This document shows positions 23,501 to 35,484 of a stretch of 64,000 nucleotides of DNA, piece after piece; the stretch's first letter is position 1, and each line of letters begins with the position of its first letter. The translations under genes were made by a program, and so were the position numbers. The notes under the pieces are model-generated. The model saw only the letters and a list, made by a program, of their open reading frames with translations, made no database searches and was not told the DNA's origin. The stretch comes from Ophioderma brevispina (Eukaryota > Echinodermata > Ophiuroidea > Amphilepidida > Ophiodermatidae), in NCBI GenBank assembly GCA_023653785.1, contig JAMKCH010049270.1, forward strand, positions 1 through 64,000. The letters run 5' to 3'.

Positions 23501-24946
23501 TTTCTCAATAGCGACAATGCGATAACTAACCTTTAGAGACGGTCCGCAGTTACAAAATTAACTTAAAGTGTTCAAAATATCCGCTAGTGTTTCTGTGTTC
23601 TAAATCTATGGATAAACGGGTTTGGATTTTTCATGGTGGAAATGATTGCTTTTGGATAGCGCACAAAGTCACTTTGAATCTCACAAGAAAACCAGTGCTA
23701 AGGCCACACGCCACCTCTGATGCGATGGTTGGTTGTCTATGTAGATACAAAATCATAAGATTTGAATTAGTTGTAACTAAACACAAATGACCGGTACGAG
23801 AAACTCCCATCAACCGCTTATATTCAGGTAAAGAAAAATAAATAATATCACACATTATACAGCTTTTTTCGAATCTAGGCAAAAATAACCATATTATTAG
23901 CTGTATATTGGGAGTCCAACTGTTTGCACCACTGAATATTGCAAGCTCCATTTTCCTAATTTACCAATCCAAATAAGCTTAACCATTTTTCATTGATTTC
24001 GTATGTAAACAATAGCACTGATCGACCTAATGAAGGGATTGTGAGAGAAAAATCAGCAAAGTAGAAAAAAAAAACACCTTTCCTTTTCAATTTATAGACC
24101 TGGTCTAATATAGACCACGTAATAATCCCCTAACCTGAAATCAGTTGACCGGGTTCTAAAATAATTGATGAAAAAAAAACCCTTACGGATATCTCGGAAT
24201 GTTTTTTTTTTGTTCAGAAGTATATTTAAATTAGCCTTATAGTCAAAGGCAAGGTCAAGTTTGTAGTTCTTACGGTATTCTTGTATAAGACGGTCCCGCA
24301 TCACCCCTGATACACAGGCCCTGATGCAATAATGGCTTTCAACATAACCATGGGAACAGACGAGTTGCATTAAATACAATCAAGCCATTTATGAAGTTTC
24401 CTTTTTCCGTCCCATTATTCTAGCGGAAAGACCATATTGAAAATATATTAAGAAATAATAGTCACAATTATGATGTATCAAATTAGCCTTTCCAATACTA
24501 ACCATTTTAAATCATGTAAATCTGACAAGTCGCATTATGGGAGACGGCTATGCGAACATCATCAATCAAATGATCAGGTATCTTTTATATTCCAAACTTC
24601 ATGTTGCTATTCATCCAGACGAAAAATAAAAGTCGCAAGTGCTTGCGACTTCTTTGAACACCTTGCAGGAGATGAATTCAATTTTGATCAGAGCAACGGT
24701 TAGGTTTGGCAAGTAATGTTATGTTCTACGGGGAAATTCGCTTGGAAGAGCACGAAATTACATCTGAAGTTTGGCAATTTTGTCCCGGGTCTTGTTGAGA
24801 TTAAATTACGTTTCGTCCAAAACTTCAATCTATTTAGATTTGGCCTAGTTTGTTCTATGCAACAACATTTACATGATTGACAAAAGCATTCATTCAATTG
24901 AAAATTCATCACTTTCCTTTCAGCAAATCTTTAACGAAAACTTACA
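20563..24946. other. Long intergenic stretch
   Basis: About 4.4 kb of AT-rich DNA. Several 60-114-codon open frames occur (for example 21970-22314), often overlapping on opposite strands; none shows a domain. No repeat structure was recognised by eye. Confidence 0.5.
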
Positions 24947-24948
24947 TA

Positions 24949-25322
24949 TCGTCGCTGGGCGGGAAAAACCTCATATGTGCATTTGACCCTTAAAAGCAAA
25001 ACCTCACATGTAGTAAAAAATGTTACATGACAAAACCTCATATTTAACATTTTCGAGAAGACACCAAAAACTGAATAATTTGCTGTAATGCCATGCACTA
25101 GAAAGGTTTTCCTTCCTAAATATATTTAGGTAATTATTTACTCCAGATTCTGAAATAAAGTACCATATGATTTACTATCATATTTGGCATGAAATTCAAG
25201 CTAGAACCCGATGTGACCAAAATGCACATATGAGGTTTTAGCACTGGGGCCCACTTTTTACATATGAGGTTTTGCACTTGACCTCTGGAGTTACATATGA
25301 GGTTTTTCCCGCCCAGCGACGA
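24949..25322. mobile_element. 374-bp TIR element R3, copy 2
   Basis: Near-identical to 14232-14603, in the same orientation, with the same TCGTCGCTGGGCGGG ends, TA flanks and phased CATATGAGGTTTT motifs. One left motif has changed to CCTCATATTT. Non-coding. Confidence 0.88.
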
Positions 25323-25629
25323 TATCCAGTCCTTAAAGGTAGATCTTACTACCCGCCAAATAAATTAATCGTTGTTGTTTCAATCACATATGATACATAA
25401 AACATTCTAACATTAAAGGTGAGAAATTAAAGATATTAAATCACAGCATTCTTTTTCTTTTTCATTTGTCTTGTATAGATGTGTTTTTGTTTATCATAAT
25501 TAAATAAATCTAAACAAATTACAAATTTTATATAGTGCAATTACATGGTATAATCACGCGAGCTTTTGAATATATTCGGCTACCACTAGAATATCACCTG
25601 AATTATATCACTTAAATAAGGCGGCTACC

Positions 25630-25800
25630 ATAAAACCCAAGACCACTTCAATTTGAGGTTCTCCCAATGGTTCCCCATTTTCACTCCTGGGTAAAGGTAG
25701 GCAAATAAGGTAAAACACCTTGTCCGAATGCACAACATTTTGGCGGAAGTGCGAATCGAACATACAACCTAGAGTTCATAACGCATATGCCCTCAAGTAA
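25630..25800 (-). mobile_element. Diverged SINE of the 13.5-kb family, partial
   Basis: Minus-strand relic. It retains TGTGCATTCGGACAAGGTG, CCTTATTTGCCTACCTTTACC and AGGAGTGAAAATGGG-like versions of the SINE core and a degenerate B box (GTTCGATTCGC). No TSD recognisable. Much older than the 13.5-kb copy. Confidence 0.65.
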
Positions 25801-26329
25801 ATGACACATGAATATGTCTTAAGTCATATGCATACAAACAGCGTACTGGATTGTGTATAGCCTACATGACAAATATTACCCAGAATATTGAATGCTGATG
25901 ATACCGATGCTCACTATTGACCATTATCAAGGGGTTACGAAAACATATGTGTCGTTTACTATTCTCTTTATAATGATATATAGTACATGGGGAAATGTAA
26001 TTGATTGGTTTGGTTTAGTTTTTTCATATACAATTTTGACACCAATACAGAATTCATGGAGAATCTGAAAATCATGGGTGTCATTTTGTGTCCTTGTGTG
26101 TTTTATAAGAGGGCAAACTTTGTACAGGGGTAAAACAATAACAGTGTTTAAATTGTTTAACTGTTCGGTTTGATCATAAGGTTTCTAAAAATGTATAATT
26201 GCCTATTTACGCCCTATTGTTTTAGTTACAAGTAGGCTCAAGACAGTTTAAGGTCATTATTTATAGAATGGTCGATTTGTTTGAACTGGTTTTAAACCTT
26301 CATTGGTCATAACTAAATTCTTCTTTTCT
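25801..26329. other. Intergenic, AT-rich
   Basis: Nothing recognised. Confidence 0.5.
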
Positions 26330-28445
26330 ATGTGTCCAAACACTGTGTTTCAATAGGATCCAGCAGAGATGGGTACAAGTTCTGGATGCTTCATGCATCC
26401 GAAAATGTCTTTGTTTGGCATTGTGCTCCAAGCAATGGCAGACCAAGAGGTGTCCCAGTGTCTGTGGTGCATGCACAATCCACAGGTTATCCTGAGTCTG
26501 CTTCAGATAGCCAACTTCTGCAAGGATAACTTAGATCGGCCAGTTTCTGGTTCTCAGGATTGAGGCATTCGCCATTCAGCAATGAGGAGAATCAGCTCCA
26601 GGGGGAGATGTCACCGGTGGTTCAATACCGATAGATGTTACTTGGTCGGATGGCAAGTCTTTCTTTCACCAAGGCGAGCGACTCTTTAACCACCCTTAGA
26701 GACTGTGTAAAGAGCGTTGGACTTGTTAAGACAAAAGAAAACCTCTCCTGGATAAGGCGGTGTTGGAGCAGGATCGTCCGGACAGAGGGGTTTGCTTCAC
26801 ATTGGATACTGGCAGCTACGCTCTCTGGCATTTGCTCGCCACACTACGACGGAGTCTGGTGGTAGAGCATTCCTGCTAGATTGTAAACATTTTCCGTGGG
26901 TGTGGGACGGAGGCATAAGTGATAAAGACGGCACGAGGCATATTAAAACGGGATCAAGCTTTTTGCATTGGTTGATCGTCCCCACCTACAGGGCAGGCAT
27001 ACTCTTGCACATGAGTAGCACAGAGTAAGTGCCGTCAATCTTAGTGGTAGGGGGGAGCACCCCATCTGTGCAGTAGTTGTTCAAGATTTATTGCCTATGT
27101 GAACATACGTTGCTCTTCGTCTTCTCGATAGGTGGTCCTTATAAGAGAGAGTACGGTACAAGGTAACTCCTAAGTAGACAGGGTTGTCACAGTACCCCAG
27201 GGGAGTTCCAGACCAGACAAGGACCTTTTAAGCTGACGTTTTGGATCAAAGTGCGTTGATGGGAAGCACACACCTGTGCCTTAGATGGAATTGCACGTTG
27301 GTGGTTTTTCTCATAATAAGGAGTGTGTTCATCCAAAAGCTGTGGAGAGTCTTCTTCAACAACTGTGAAGTCGGCATCTTGTGCGCTATTCCAAGATCGT
27401 CTGCCATTAAATTAACCGAAGTTCCTGCACTCCTAGGGTGGTCGGTGGTATATATAGTTTTTGAACAGGAGAGGTTTGCAAGCAAACTCCTCGTGGTAGA
27501 CCATTCTTGAGCCTACGCCATTAGCTCTTCTTCGCTCCTAGCTGAACAAAGAACATCCTGTTTGCCACAAACCTCGGATAGCTCAGTCAAGCGGATTGTC
27601 CTTGGCAATTTCCAGGATCTTATGGCGTAGGCATCGGGTGATAACAGTGTCCGTATGCTGCTGATATGATTAGACGTCGACGAACACAGCTTCGGTTACC
27701 ATACCATTCTCGAAACCATCTCAATGTTTGAGTTAGGTTGAGTACTTGTCTTGTTGTTGATTGCATGGCCGGGAAACCTGCTTGTTCTGCGTTATGAGGT
27801 GTTCGTCTATCACAGGTGCGATACGTTTGAGCAGGAGGCGTTAAAAGAGCTTGTTGTATGGCTAAGGAGCGATATAGGTCTGTAGCTATTGGGATTGGAT
27901 GGAGCTTTCCCATGCTTTAGGAGGGGGGTAGTGCCATAACAATGTGCGTTCCCCAGATATTTGGGCACTGTGGGGGAAATAAGCGCAGAAATGTAAAGCT
28001 AAAGAAGCATTCCTTGGCTAAGGGCCAAGATTTTTTAGTTGATCAGTAGAGATGGTGTCAAGGCCTATGCTTTTCCTGGTTGAAAATTAGCAATAACGGA
28101 TCAATCGTCCATTTTGAAGGGGCGAGTGAAACAGGGTCACCACTAGACCTCTTATGGTCTAGTTGGTTTCTTGGGTTTTTTGCGCACTTGCCATTTAAAA
28201 GTAGTTGGTGGGCAAATTGGTTGGTTGGACATTTGATGCTGTGTGGAGGTTCTGTTGGACCCCCTCGGAGCTTTCGATGGTAGGTATTTTTAGACCATGC
28301 TTTATTGCTGGTATGGGCTATCGGTTGAGGACTCAATTAAAGTTGGTGCAGGTTGTTGATCTTTCATGGGCAGATCATCTCTCCAAACTTCCTCACCTTT
28401 TTAGCAGTTGTTTCAGCGAAAAAAAGGATCAGCTCAAACATGGTG
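26330..28445 (-). mobile_element. Jockey-like LINE family L-A, minus-strand decayed copy
   Basis: Read from high to low coordinates, pieces in different frames follow the order of a non-LTR reverse transcriptase. A pre-RT linker NQFAHQLLLNGKCA lies near 28200, EQAGF-AMQSTTRQVLNLTQ near 27720-27800, and ANRMFFVQLGAKK near 27535-27570. GLPRG follows (in place of GLPQG, about 27500), then MADDLGIAHK near 27390-27415, the catalytic box with Y changed to M. Next come a thumb-like LLKKTLHSFW segment, and a C-terminal part that aligns base for base with the plus-strand copy at 40.9-41.66 kb. Frameshifts and stops are frequent, so it is a pseudogene. The 5' portion with the endonuclease is absent. 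Confidence 0.8.
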
Positions 28446-29225
28446 GGTGATACCCCTACTCTGCTATTTACTAAATAAGAAATATATATAGATTCTCTTG
28501 TTTCACCTTTTCATTGGCTTTTGACAGACTATGACTAATGATGCTCCCATAACCCTGTGGACCACGGCCATTGTGCCCCCTCTTAGTTAACATCAAAACG
28601 CCGTGACCAATGCGACCTGTCATTTTCGAACAAAACGAACAATTAGGCACCGTTTGAAAAAAAATGATTGAATCTGAAATTTTACCCCCGTGTGACCTTG
28701 AACCATTTGCTGGTACATTAATATAACCTCAGATAAAGGACAAAACTATAATTTCTGCTAATCCTTGAAAGGTACTGCACATGATGGTATACTTTAAAAC
28801 ACATGTGTTTAGTTTGATATTTTGCCCCATGGTAAAAACCTGCCCCTAGATTAACATCTAAGAACACATTTAAAAATGACACCCATCTTTTTGAATTCTC
28901 ATACAATTTGGATTTAGAAAACCTTGGGTGGAAGATTGCCTTAATTTAAATTTTCACAAAATGCAGTTCCAAATGTTCAAATATTTTGCTTAACAAATAT
29001 TTTGAAAAACGCGAAAACTTGTTGTACATGGTGGCGAGAATGTCTCTCAAGTATCAAAGAGCACGTAAAATTATTGGCGGTAAGGAGAATTCCTTGAGAA
29101 TAAGAACTGGTCGGAATGTCATGGTTTTAGAGTAAGTTTCCAAGATACATTTAAAGTGAAATAACAGGTTCGAACCAGAATGGTCTTCAAAGTGTTCAAC
29201 TTTAAACAACATACAAACAGACTCA
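28446..29225. other. Intergenic, AT-rich
   Basis: No gene or repeat recognised. Confidence 0.5.
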
Positions 29226-29407
29226 CACTGTTAAAAATGTTCATTAAAATAACAGCGTTTTGACTGGCAGCTGGGACTCACAACAGTCAAAATCACGTTT
29301 TACCAGTCATTGGCCCACGTTTCGAATCCCTTTTTACAGGTTATTTGCACGTTTTGAGTACCGGCTAACAGTCAAAACGCCGTTATTTTAAGAGCATTTT
29401 AACAGTG
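29226..29407. mobile_element. 182-bp CACTG-ended MITE, CA TSD
   Basis: The left end CACTGTTAAAAATGTTCATT and the reverse-complemented right end CACTGTTAAAATGCTC-TTAA match inward through AAAATAACRGCGTTTTGACTG. CA flanks both sides (29224-29225 and 29408-29409). CACTR termini with a 2-3-bp TSD are characteristic of the EnSpm/CACTA superfamily. The interior has AAAACG/CGTTTTGA repeats and no frame. Confidence 0.78.
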
Positions 29408-30060
29408 CAGTACTCAAGTTAGTATTTAAATGGAAGGGTCTTACCTGAAAATTAATTCTTACCCAGCATGACGGGAAAACACGTGTGATTTTGTTGTAAT
29501 AAAAATAAAGGTAAACATTATAGGTTTGTACAATGCGTCGTATTTGGGTAATTTAAGGTGTTCAAAGGAATATTAACCTTCCATACCCTTACCTATTCAA
29601 TAAGCAGTATTTGTTCCAGATTATTGAATTCGTTGTGTCTAAAATTTCCTTTTTTATCTCATTCCGTTATTCATCCCAGGCGTAGGCTTAGATAATTGTA
29701 TTGGCATTGAGACACGTACATGTACAATGTATGTAAATGTATGAATGTAAGCCTCCGTAAAATGCTTCATTTTCGAAAGATGCATTCCTAACTGCATAAG
29801 GGGCTGTAAGACCATTTTTGTTGGGTTTTCGGTCTACATTTAACACTACAACATATTTGGTTTATATTGTTTGTATTTGTCTATCTTTTAGTTGCGCTTT
29901 CATTGAAGCAAAAAAAAAATCAAATCCCGTCGTTTATGCATAAATTTGCATTGGTTCTAGGAGCCCCCTTATGCACTAACGGAAGTGCCTATGCCAAAAT
30001 TAAAACAAATACTGTCATTGTAATTTTCTTAATGCATACACGTCTAGTGACATAAGTTAA
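29408..30060. other. Intergenic, AT-rich
   Basis: No gene or element recognised. Confidence 0.5.
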
Positions 30061-30165
30061 TTAATAAAATTCATTTTTACATTCATTTTTTATATAGCGC
30101 TTAATCCCCGTAAACAGGTTCAAAGCGCGGTTGACAATTATTATTACGCCGCCTTCAAGAAATCG
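30061..30165 (-). repeat. L2/CR1-like LINE or SINE 3' tail fragment
   Basis: Reverse-complemented, the sequence reads GCGCTTTGAACCTGTTTACG and then TTAAGCGCTATATAAAAAATG. This resembles the GCGCTTTATAAA type of 3' end shared by L2/CR1-group LINEs and their SINEs in invertebrates. A clearer example lies at 39.93-40.11 kb. Only the tail is present. Confidence 0.45.
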
Positions 30166-30244
30166 TCACAATCATTTTGATTCATCTAGAAGCACATGCC
30201 TTACAAGCACAAGGCCTATCGACACTTAGATTGTAATATTCCCT

Positions 30245-31310
30245 ATAGCAGCTTCCCAGATTTCGCTTGGGACGAATAGTGATTCGTGACATGTTGTTTG
30301 CTGATGATGCTGCCATTGCTTCACATTCCAAGCAGGGACTTCAGCTGCTCATAGATCGCTTCTCACAGGCCTGTAAGGACTTCGGACTTGTCATCAGTTT
30401 GAAGAAGACTAATGTCCTTGCCCAAGATGCTCAAGAACCACCTGTCATCACAATCGACAATTACACACTTGAGGTTGTTCAGGACTTCACCTACCTAGGG
30501 TCCACCATCAGTGACAGTCTGTCTCTCGATGCAGAAATTGGCAAACGCATTGGTAAAGCTGCAGCTACTCTTGTCCGGCTTACAACGCGTGTGTGGGAAA
30601 ATCCGAAGCTGTCCATTAAGACAAAGGCAGCAGTTTACAACGCCTGCATTATCAGCACATTACTGTATGGTAGTGAGACATGGACTACATAGTCTAGGCA
30701 TGAGAAGAAACTCAACAGCTTCCATCTGCGCTGTATTAGACGCATTCTGGGTGTCACTTGGAAGGACATGGTGCCAAATTCAGAGCTCTTGACTCGAATT
30801 GGACTCCCCACCATCTATACATTTCTTAGACAACGCAGACTCCGATGGCTGGGCCATGTCCGTCGAATGGAGGATGGCCGTCTACCGAAAGATATCATGT
30901 ATGCTGAGCTTACATCTGGCAAGAGGAAAGTTGGTCGACCCCTGCTCCGCTACAAGGATATTTGTGAGCTTGATATGTGTACCCTGAACATCGACATTGG
31001 GTGCTGGGAGAAACTTACTGACAATCGTCACCTTTGGCGGAGAACAGTGAAGCAACACCTTGAGCTTGGTGAACAACAGATCATCAGCCAGTTTGAGAAG
31101 CAGCGAGCTAAAAGAAAGCTGCACAGATCCTTGCATAGACAAGCTGTGACATCCCATATATGTAGCACCTGTGGCAGAGACTGCCACTCTAGGATTGGCC
31201 TCTTCAGCCACAGTCGTCCCTGTTCACCTAACCTGTGACTCAATGTGAGCGCTTTATCTATAGTCGCTTGCGGCTGACGGGGGCCATGATGAAGAATAGA
31301 CATAAAATGG
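30245..31310 (+). mobile_element. Non-LTR retrotransposon, 5'-truncated, one in-frame stop
   Basis: One frame runs from about 30246 to a stop at 31236-31238, broken only by TAG at 30690-30692 (ETWTT*SRHEKK). It starts inside the RT at IVIRDMLFADDAAI, with an intact catalytic F-ADD box. Then follow ACKDFGLVISLKKTN (palm), VVQDFTYLGSTIS, the thumb (IGKAAATLVRLTTRVW) and LLYGSETWT. RRLRWLGHVRRMEDGRLPKD comes next, and a C-terminal C-x2-C-x12-H-x3-C zinc finger at 31161-31223. The finger probably binds nucleic acid, by analogy. A short 3' UTR with CGCTTGCGGCTGACGGGGGC follows. Clade not assigned. The long frame makes it the youngest LINE here, but it lacks endonuclease and promoter. Confidence 0.92.
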
Positions 31311-32537
31311 TAAAATACAGTAAGATCATCATATTGTACATAAAATTATATTAAAATTAATCTACTGTATACAGGTACCAGGAAATTATTGCAGCTTGGG
31401 ATATGAATAATAAACCGGGAGTACCATAGCCCAAAAAGCCTTTAAAAAGGTTTTTTTGTAATTTGTATGAATTGAATTGTTAATGAACACGAGTCACGCG
31501 CTTTTCCAGTAGACCACACATGCTCTCTAAAAATTTCTTTGGGAAGTATAGTATGCCATTGGTACTATAATATTTTATATTCTTCATGTAGTAGTTCACT
31601 GTAGAAAGCGATGGTAAATTACACGTTAACAAACATGTTAAGGCTCATCTGGTTATATTACGTAGGCTCATGTAAAGCTTCATTATTAGTTATTAAGCCT
31701 TATTCAGGTTAATTGTACAGTGTATAGACAAAATGGACAAATCAGTAAGACTACATGACTGACAAAGGTAAACACTGTTGGTTTACATCTCTCACGTTTA
31801 CACGCAGAACACATACAGAGAGGATCGACATCCAATTGTAATATTTTACAGCAAAACTACAGGCATAAATAGTCTATTAGAATGTTAATTATAGGGTGAA
31901 AAGAGTTGATCACGTTTTTTGTGATTGTTTGATTCCTGAATAATTAATAATCATATGACGCTAAACCACAAATATGTCCACCCCTTCCCTCATCGAGATC
32001 TATCCTCTCTCCGTTACAAAGTAAACTTGGAATAAAGACATGTAAGAAAACTTCCGAAAGAAGAAAATAATAATCTAAATCGAATCAAGTGCGTGACCCA
32101 ATAGTGAATGCCAGCTGAGTCTTCACACCTCAAGAAGTAGTAGAACCTTTCATCAACCAGCTATGCTTGCAACACCTCACACTGAATGTGCTGTGCAAAT
32201 TATACATTACTACACATATGTTCAAACAACTTCAAGGAAGCAAAGTATATGTTGTGTAGCCAGTACGACCATTTATTCTCTTCATGAATAGATCTATGTC
32301 TTCACCGATCTCTTTCTTCTCCAAACGTACATACCTTTCAGCGTCGATGGTATGTGCAATAAGTATGCGCTGAGCCTCGTATTGGGTTGAAGCTTCTGCT
32401 TCACCTAGTTCACAGTAACGAGGTGAAGATGCCCATATGTGATGCGTGGAATGCGGAATCCCTTTATTCGATAGATAAATGAACAAAAGATATCTACATT
32501 CCAAGTACTTAAAAAAGCCTGACTCATGAAATCTAAA
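31311..32537. other. Intergenic, AT-rich
   Basis: No gene or element recognised. Confidence 0.5.
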
Positions 32538-32949
32538 CCAGTGTGGTAGGAGATATTGTCCTGCGGACTCATAGTCCGCCTACAACGGTGAAGAATACAC
32601 TGACCTCTACACATGGATAGCGGGTCTGAGTCGCTGATTAAAACAACAGGAAGTTGTTTTTCGCCTTAGCAATATGGCGGGAAACAATGCATTCATCAAC
32701 TGGTGCACATATTCCACACAGATGTTCTATTGTTATACAAAATTCCTTTAACTTTGACAATAAAGTGAAGCCACATTGTGCAGGTCAAAATGCAACTTCC
32801 TGTTGTTACACTCGGCGACCATTCAACTGTGCGGCAGCCCGCTATCAGTGGAAGAATAAGGCACTCGATTCAGTTGACTCTTCTCGCAACATTAGTTTCA
32901 CGCTTTATTCCGTTGTCTATGGAGTCCGGACCATCTCCTTCTACACCAG
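32538..32949. mobile_element. Palindromic MITE family R4, copy 1, split by nested element
   Basis: The left end CCAGTGTGGTAGGAGATATT and the reverse-complemented right end CTGGTGTAGAAGGAGAT belong to the CCGGTGT family seen intact at 33640-33980. The left part reads GCGGACTCATAGTCCGCC; the right part carries GCAACATTAGTTTCACGC. Removing the 253-bp nested element and one TSD copy leaves a structure colinear with 33809-33980. Confidence 0.75.
32598..32850. mobile_element. Nested 253-bp TIR element with 8-bp TSD GAAGAATA (hAT-like)
   Basis: Ends are CACTGA (left) and, reverse-complemented, CACTGATAGCGGG (right). A TAGCGGG block and an inverted AACAACAGGAAGTTG pair lie inside both ends. Exact GAAGAATA duplications flank it (32590-32597 and 32851-32858). 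The related uninterrupted copy at 33809-33980 reads GGTAAAGAACTAGGCACTCG at the matching site, with a single GAA-rich target. An 8-bp TSD is the hallmark of hAT (also P) transposons. The 113-codon plus-strand frame through it is not conserved or recognisable. Confidence 0.88.
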
Positions 32950-33639
32950 CTTAACATATTATAAGATAATGCATCAGGGGCATTGGGGTATATAAGAATA
33001 ATTAGATAGGCAAATGTTTACACCCACTATATGAAACAATCGTATACCATCAGAATATAAGGTACTAGGTTACAGGAATTTTATTTATTAGTTAATGGGT
33101 AAAAATGGGTCTGTTATCCGTTTTGAAAGCTAGACATCATGTGTAACAATGTGATAAACAATATGTGGTAATTTTCTTTTGAGATTGTTCTCTAAAGCTA
33201 CACCAAAGCTCACCATGCTTGTTACCCCCTTTAATATTGACAACATAAATTAAAGTAGTCATCTGCAATATAAATATGTTACTTATTTTAAGATCTGATT
33301 TGCATTCACATGTTATGTCACTAATGTTTAAAGCTGAGATTTAAACACATTGAAATGTGAAAGGGTTGTATTATCACGTCCTCTGTTGAGCATAATACCT
33401 TACGTGCTAATGATGAGACAGATATATGGGCTATATATCAACACAAGTCGCTAGAGATATTTTAAAGTCATTGCCATTTGCTTTTCAATTTGAGTAGAGA
33501 AAAGAACATATGCATAAAAACAACCGGAACCCAGATCACGTCTTGTCGATATGAATGTTAATTGATCATTCCTGTCATAGCAAGGAGTGTTGCCCCATGT
33601 TATTCTGCGCCTGCCAAGAGCCCCCACCGCTGTTTAGGG
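32950..33639. other. Intergenic, AT-rich
   Basis: Nothing recognised. Confidence 0.5.
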
Positions 33640-33812
33640 CCGGTGTAAAAGGAGATATAGTCCGGCAGGATTCATAGTCCGGGCTCCCTAGACGACAACG
33701 GAATAAAGCGTGAAACTAATGTTGCGTGAAGTGTCTACTGAATCGATTGCCCTATTGTTCACCATTGAAGTCGGACTGTGATCCCGGAGAACTCTATCTC
33801 CTGTCACACCGG
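33640..33812. mobile_element. Palindromic MITE family R4, copy 2
   Basis: From CCGGTGTAAAAGGAGATATA to CTATCTCCTGTCACACCGG the ends are inverted repeats. The left half holds GACGACAACGGAATAAAGCG; the right half is a diverged partner. It overlaps the next copy by CCGG. Confidence 0.8.
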
Positions 33813-33980
33813 TGTAGAAGTTTGTATAGTCCGCCGGACTCATAACCCACCCACAACGGTAAAGAACTAGGCACTCGATTCAGCTGACTCTTCATGCAGC
33901 ATTAGTTTCATGCTTTATTCCGTTGTCGTCTATGGAGCCCGGAATATCGTCCAGACGGACTATATATCTTTTAACACCGG
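33809..33980. mobile_element. Palindromic MITE family R4, copy 3 (inverted relative to copy 2)
   Basis: From CCGGTGTAGAAGTTTGTATA to ATATCTTTTAACACCGG. Its right half is the reverse complement of the left half of copy 2, including GCATTAGTTTCATGC and GCTTTATTCCGTTGTCG. The two copies therefore form a 341-bp back-to-back palindrome. It serves as the empty-site reference for the nested hAT-like element at 32.6 kb. Confidence 0.8.
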
Positions 33981-34480
33981 TTCTCACCACTAATAAAATC
34001 TTCATTTTGCACTGTTTAAGAAAACAGCCCTCACTTCTACAACATCACCAAAAGACCTCACGATTTATGGGACCGTTTATTGCCAAAATTATAATGTGAG
34101 TTAAGCGTTAAGTCGAGGGTAAAGTCCATTAGTAAAATACAAGAATCCATATTTCTGGAATAAAAGAGCCACAGATTTTTATTTATCTGACTGAAAGACG
34201 CTCATGTTAAATTTGTTGTCACCAATCGGAAGGTATGCTCCTTCCGTCGATATACCTTTATGTTGAACGTCCAGTATGTTACGCACTTATATTTCCCGGG
34301 CCGTGTTGCCAGACGGTGCGTGACACCGATTTAAAATTGTCAGCCAGTATCATGGCACCACCATCACCATATGTCATTGTAACCGTAGATCTTAGGGTCT
34401 ATGGAATAAATATATCCCGTATACAAAAGATGTCAACATATATTTGTATTTGTAGAGTTAATTTACCTTTATACCTAAGA
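33981..34480. other. Intergenic, AT-rich
   Basis: A 95-codon plus-strand frame (34235-34522) has no recognisable domain. Confidence 0.45.
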
Positions 34481-34484
34481 GAAT

Positions 34485-34900
34485 GTTGGAAAGAGATTCG
34501 CCATAATGCATCACCAGTTTAACATTATACTCCACTGCTCGAGTGCCCTGCTCATAAAATCCCAGCTACGCTACTGGTCAGACGATCAGTTCCCAGAGGT
34601 AGACTTCAAAGGCGTAATAAAAGCATGTCACAAAACAACTCAACGTATTCCTGAAATATCTTACACTGATGATATGTTAATACTGTAAAAGCTGTAATGC
34701 ATGTCATACTTTATCTGGAATAGGACATTTATCCTGCGTTGATTAGGGATTTATCGTCCAATAAATGACAACCAGTATAATGTGTGATATTAAAGGCGTT
34801 TGTCATTTTGATGATGAGGCTCTTGTGTTTGACCATAGCAAGACCAATGCGCTTTATTCAATAGACCGTGTCTAATCCCGTTGTACTGTACAAGAGCATG
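34485..34900 (+). repeat. Dispersed repeat R5, copy 1
   Basis: Shares the order TGCTCATAAAATCCCAGC ... GGTCAGACGATCAG ... GATATGTTAATACTGT ... TACTTTATCTGGAATA ... TTATCGTCCAATAAATGA with diverged copies at 37.0 and 38.0 kb. No frame is conserved between them. Confidence 0.55.
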
Positions 34901-35074
34901 CCCTGCGTGTTGATTATAGCTTGAATATCAATTTCAACATGGCCTAGCGATTACGCAACACTATAGAGAGGCCTCTTTAAGCGATGTGCAAATTGAGATG
35001 CCGACACCCTATTGTCTGTTTTGGGTTCTTTCAAACTTCAAAGCGGTCACAGGTTATTCCAATTGCTTACTTCA

Positions 35075-35287
35075 GATCAATATGACCGTATCCATAGCCA
35101 GCCATGTTGGTGGACAAGATAGACGCATTCCAGTACTACAATACATTCACCTGTCAATGATCTCTGTGCAATCGCTAAACCTTGAAGGATTGACAACTGA
35201 ATGTAATCTAGTCCTGGAATGTATGCATCTTGTCCACCAACATGTCTGGTGGCTGACGTCATATTGAATACGGTCTATAGGACGATC
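35075..35287. repeat. Inverted repeat (hairpin), arms ~80 bp
   Basis: The left arm 35075-35157 (core ATGTTGGTGGACAAGAT) and the right arm 35190-35287 (core ATCTTGTCCACCAACATG) pair over about 80 bp, with a short loop. Both strands carry mirror-image open frames because of the palindrome. A foldback MITE is likely, though no TSD was found. Confidence 0.65.
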
Positions 35288-35484
35288 AGCAACGTAAGTG
35301 AATTGTGGAAATCGTAAAACTAGAATGGGTAGAGTCTTTGGGCTGAGAGTTCGGGTCTTAGGCGATATTATTAGCCACGGGTGAAAAATGTACATTACAC
35401 ATGATACTCAGCGGACTCGGTTCCATGTCACCTATTAGTATGCTCACATAACCATTGCGCATCAAAGCTTGTAAACAACCTACC

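Noticed and set aside
31028..31303. Minus-strand frames over the 30.2-31.3-kb LINE
   Set aside because: Antisense shadows of the long plus-strand RT frame.
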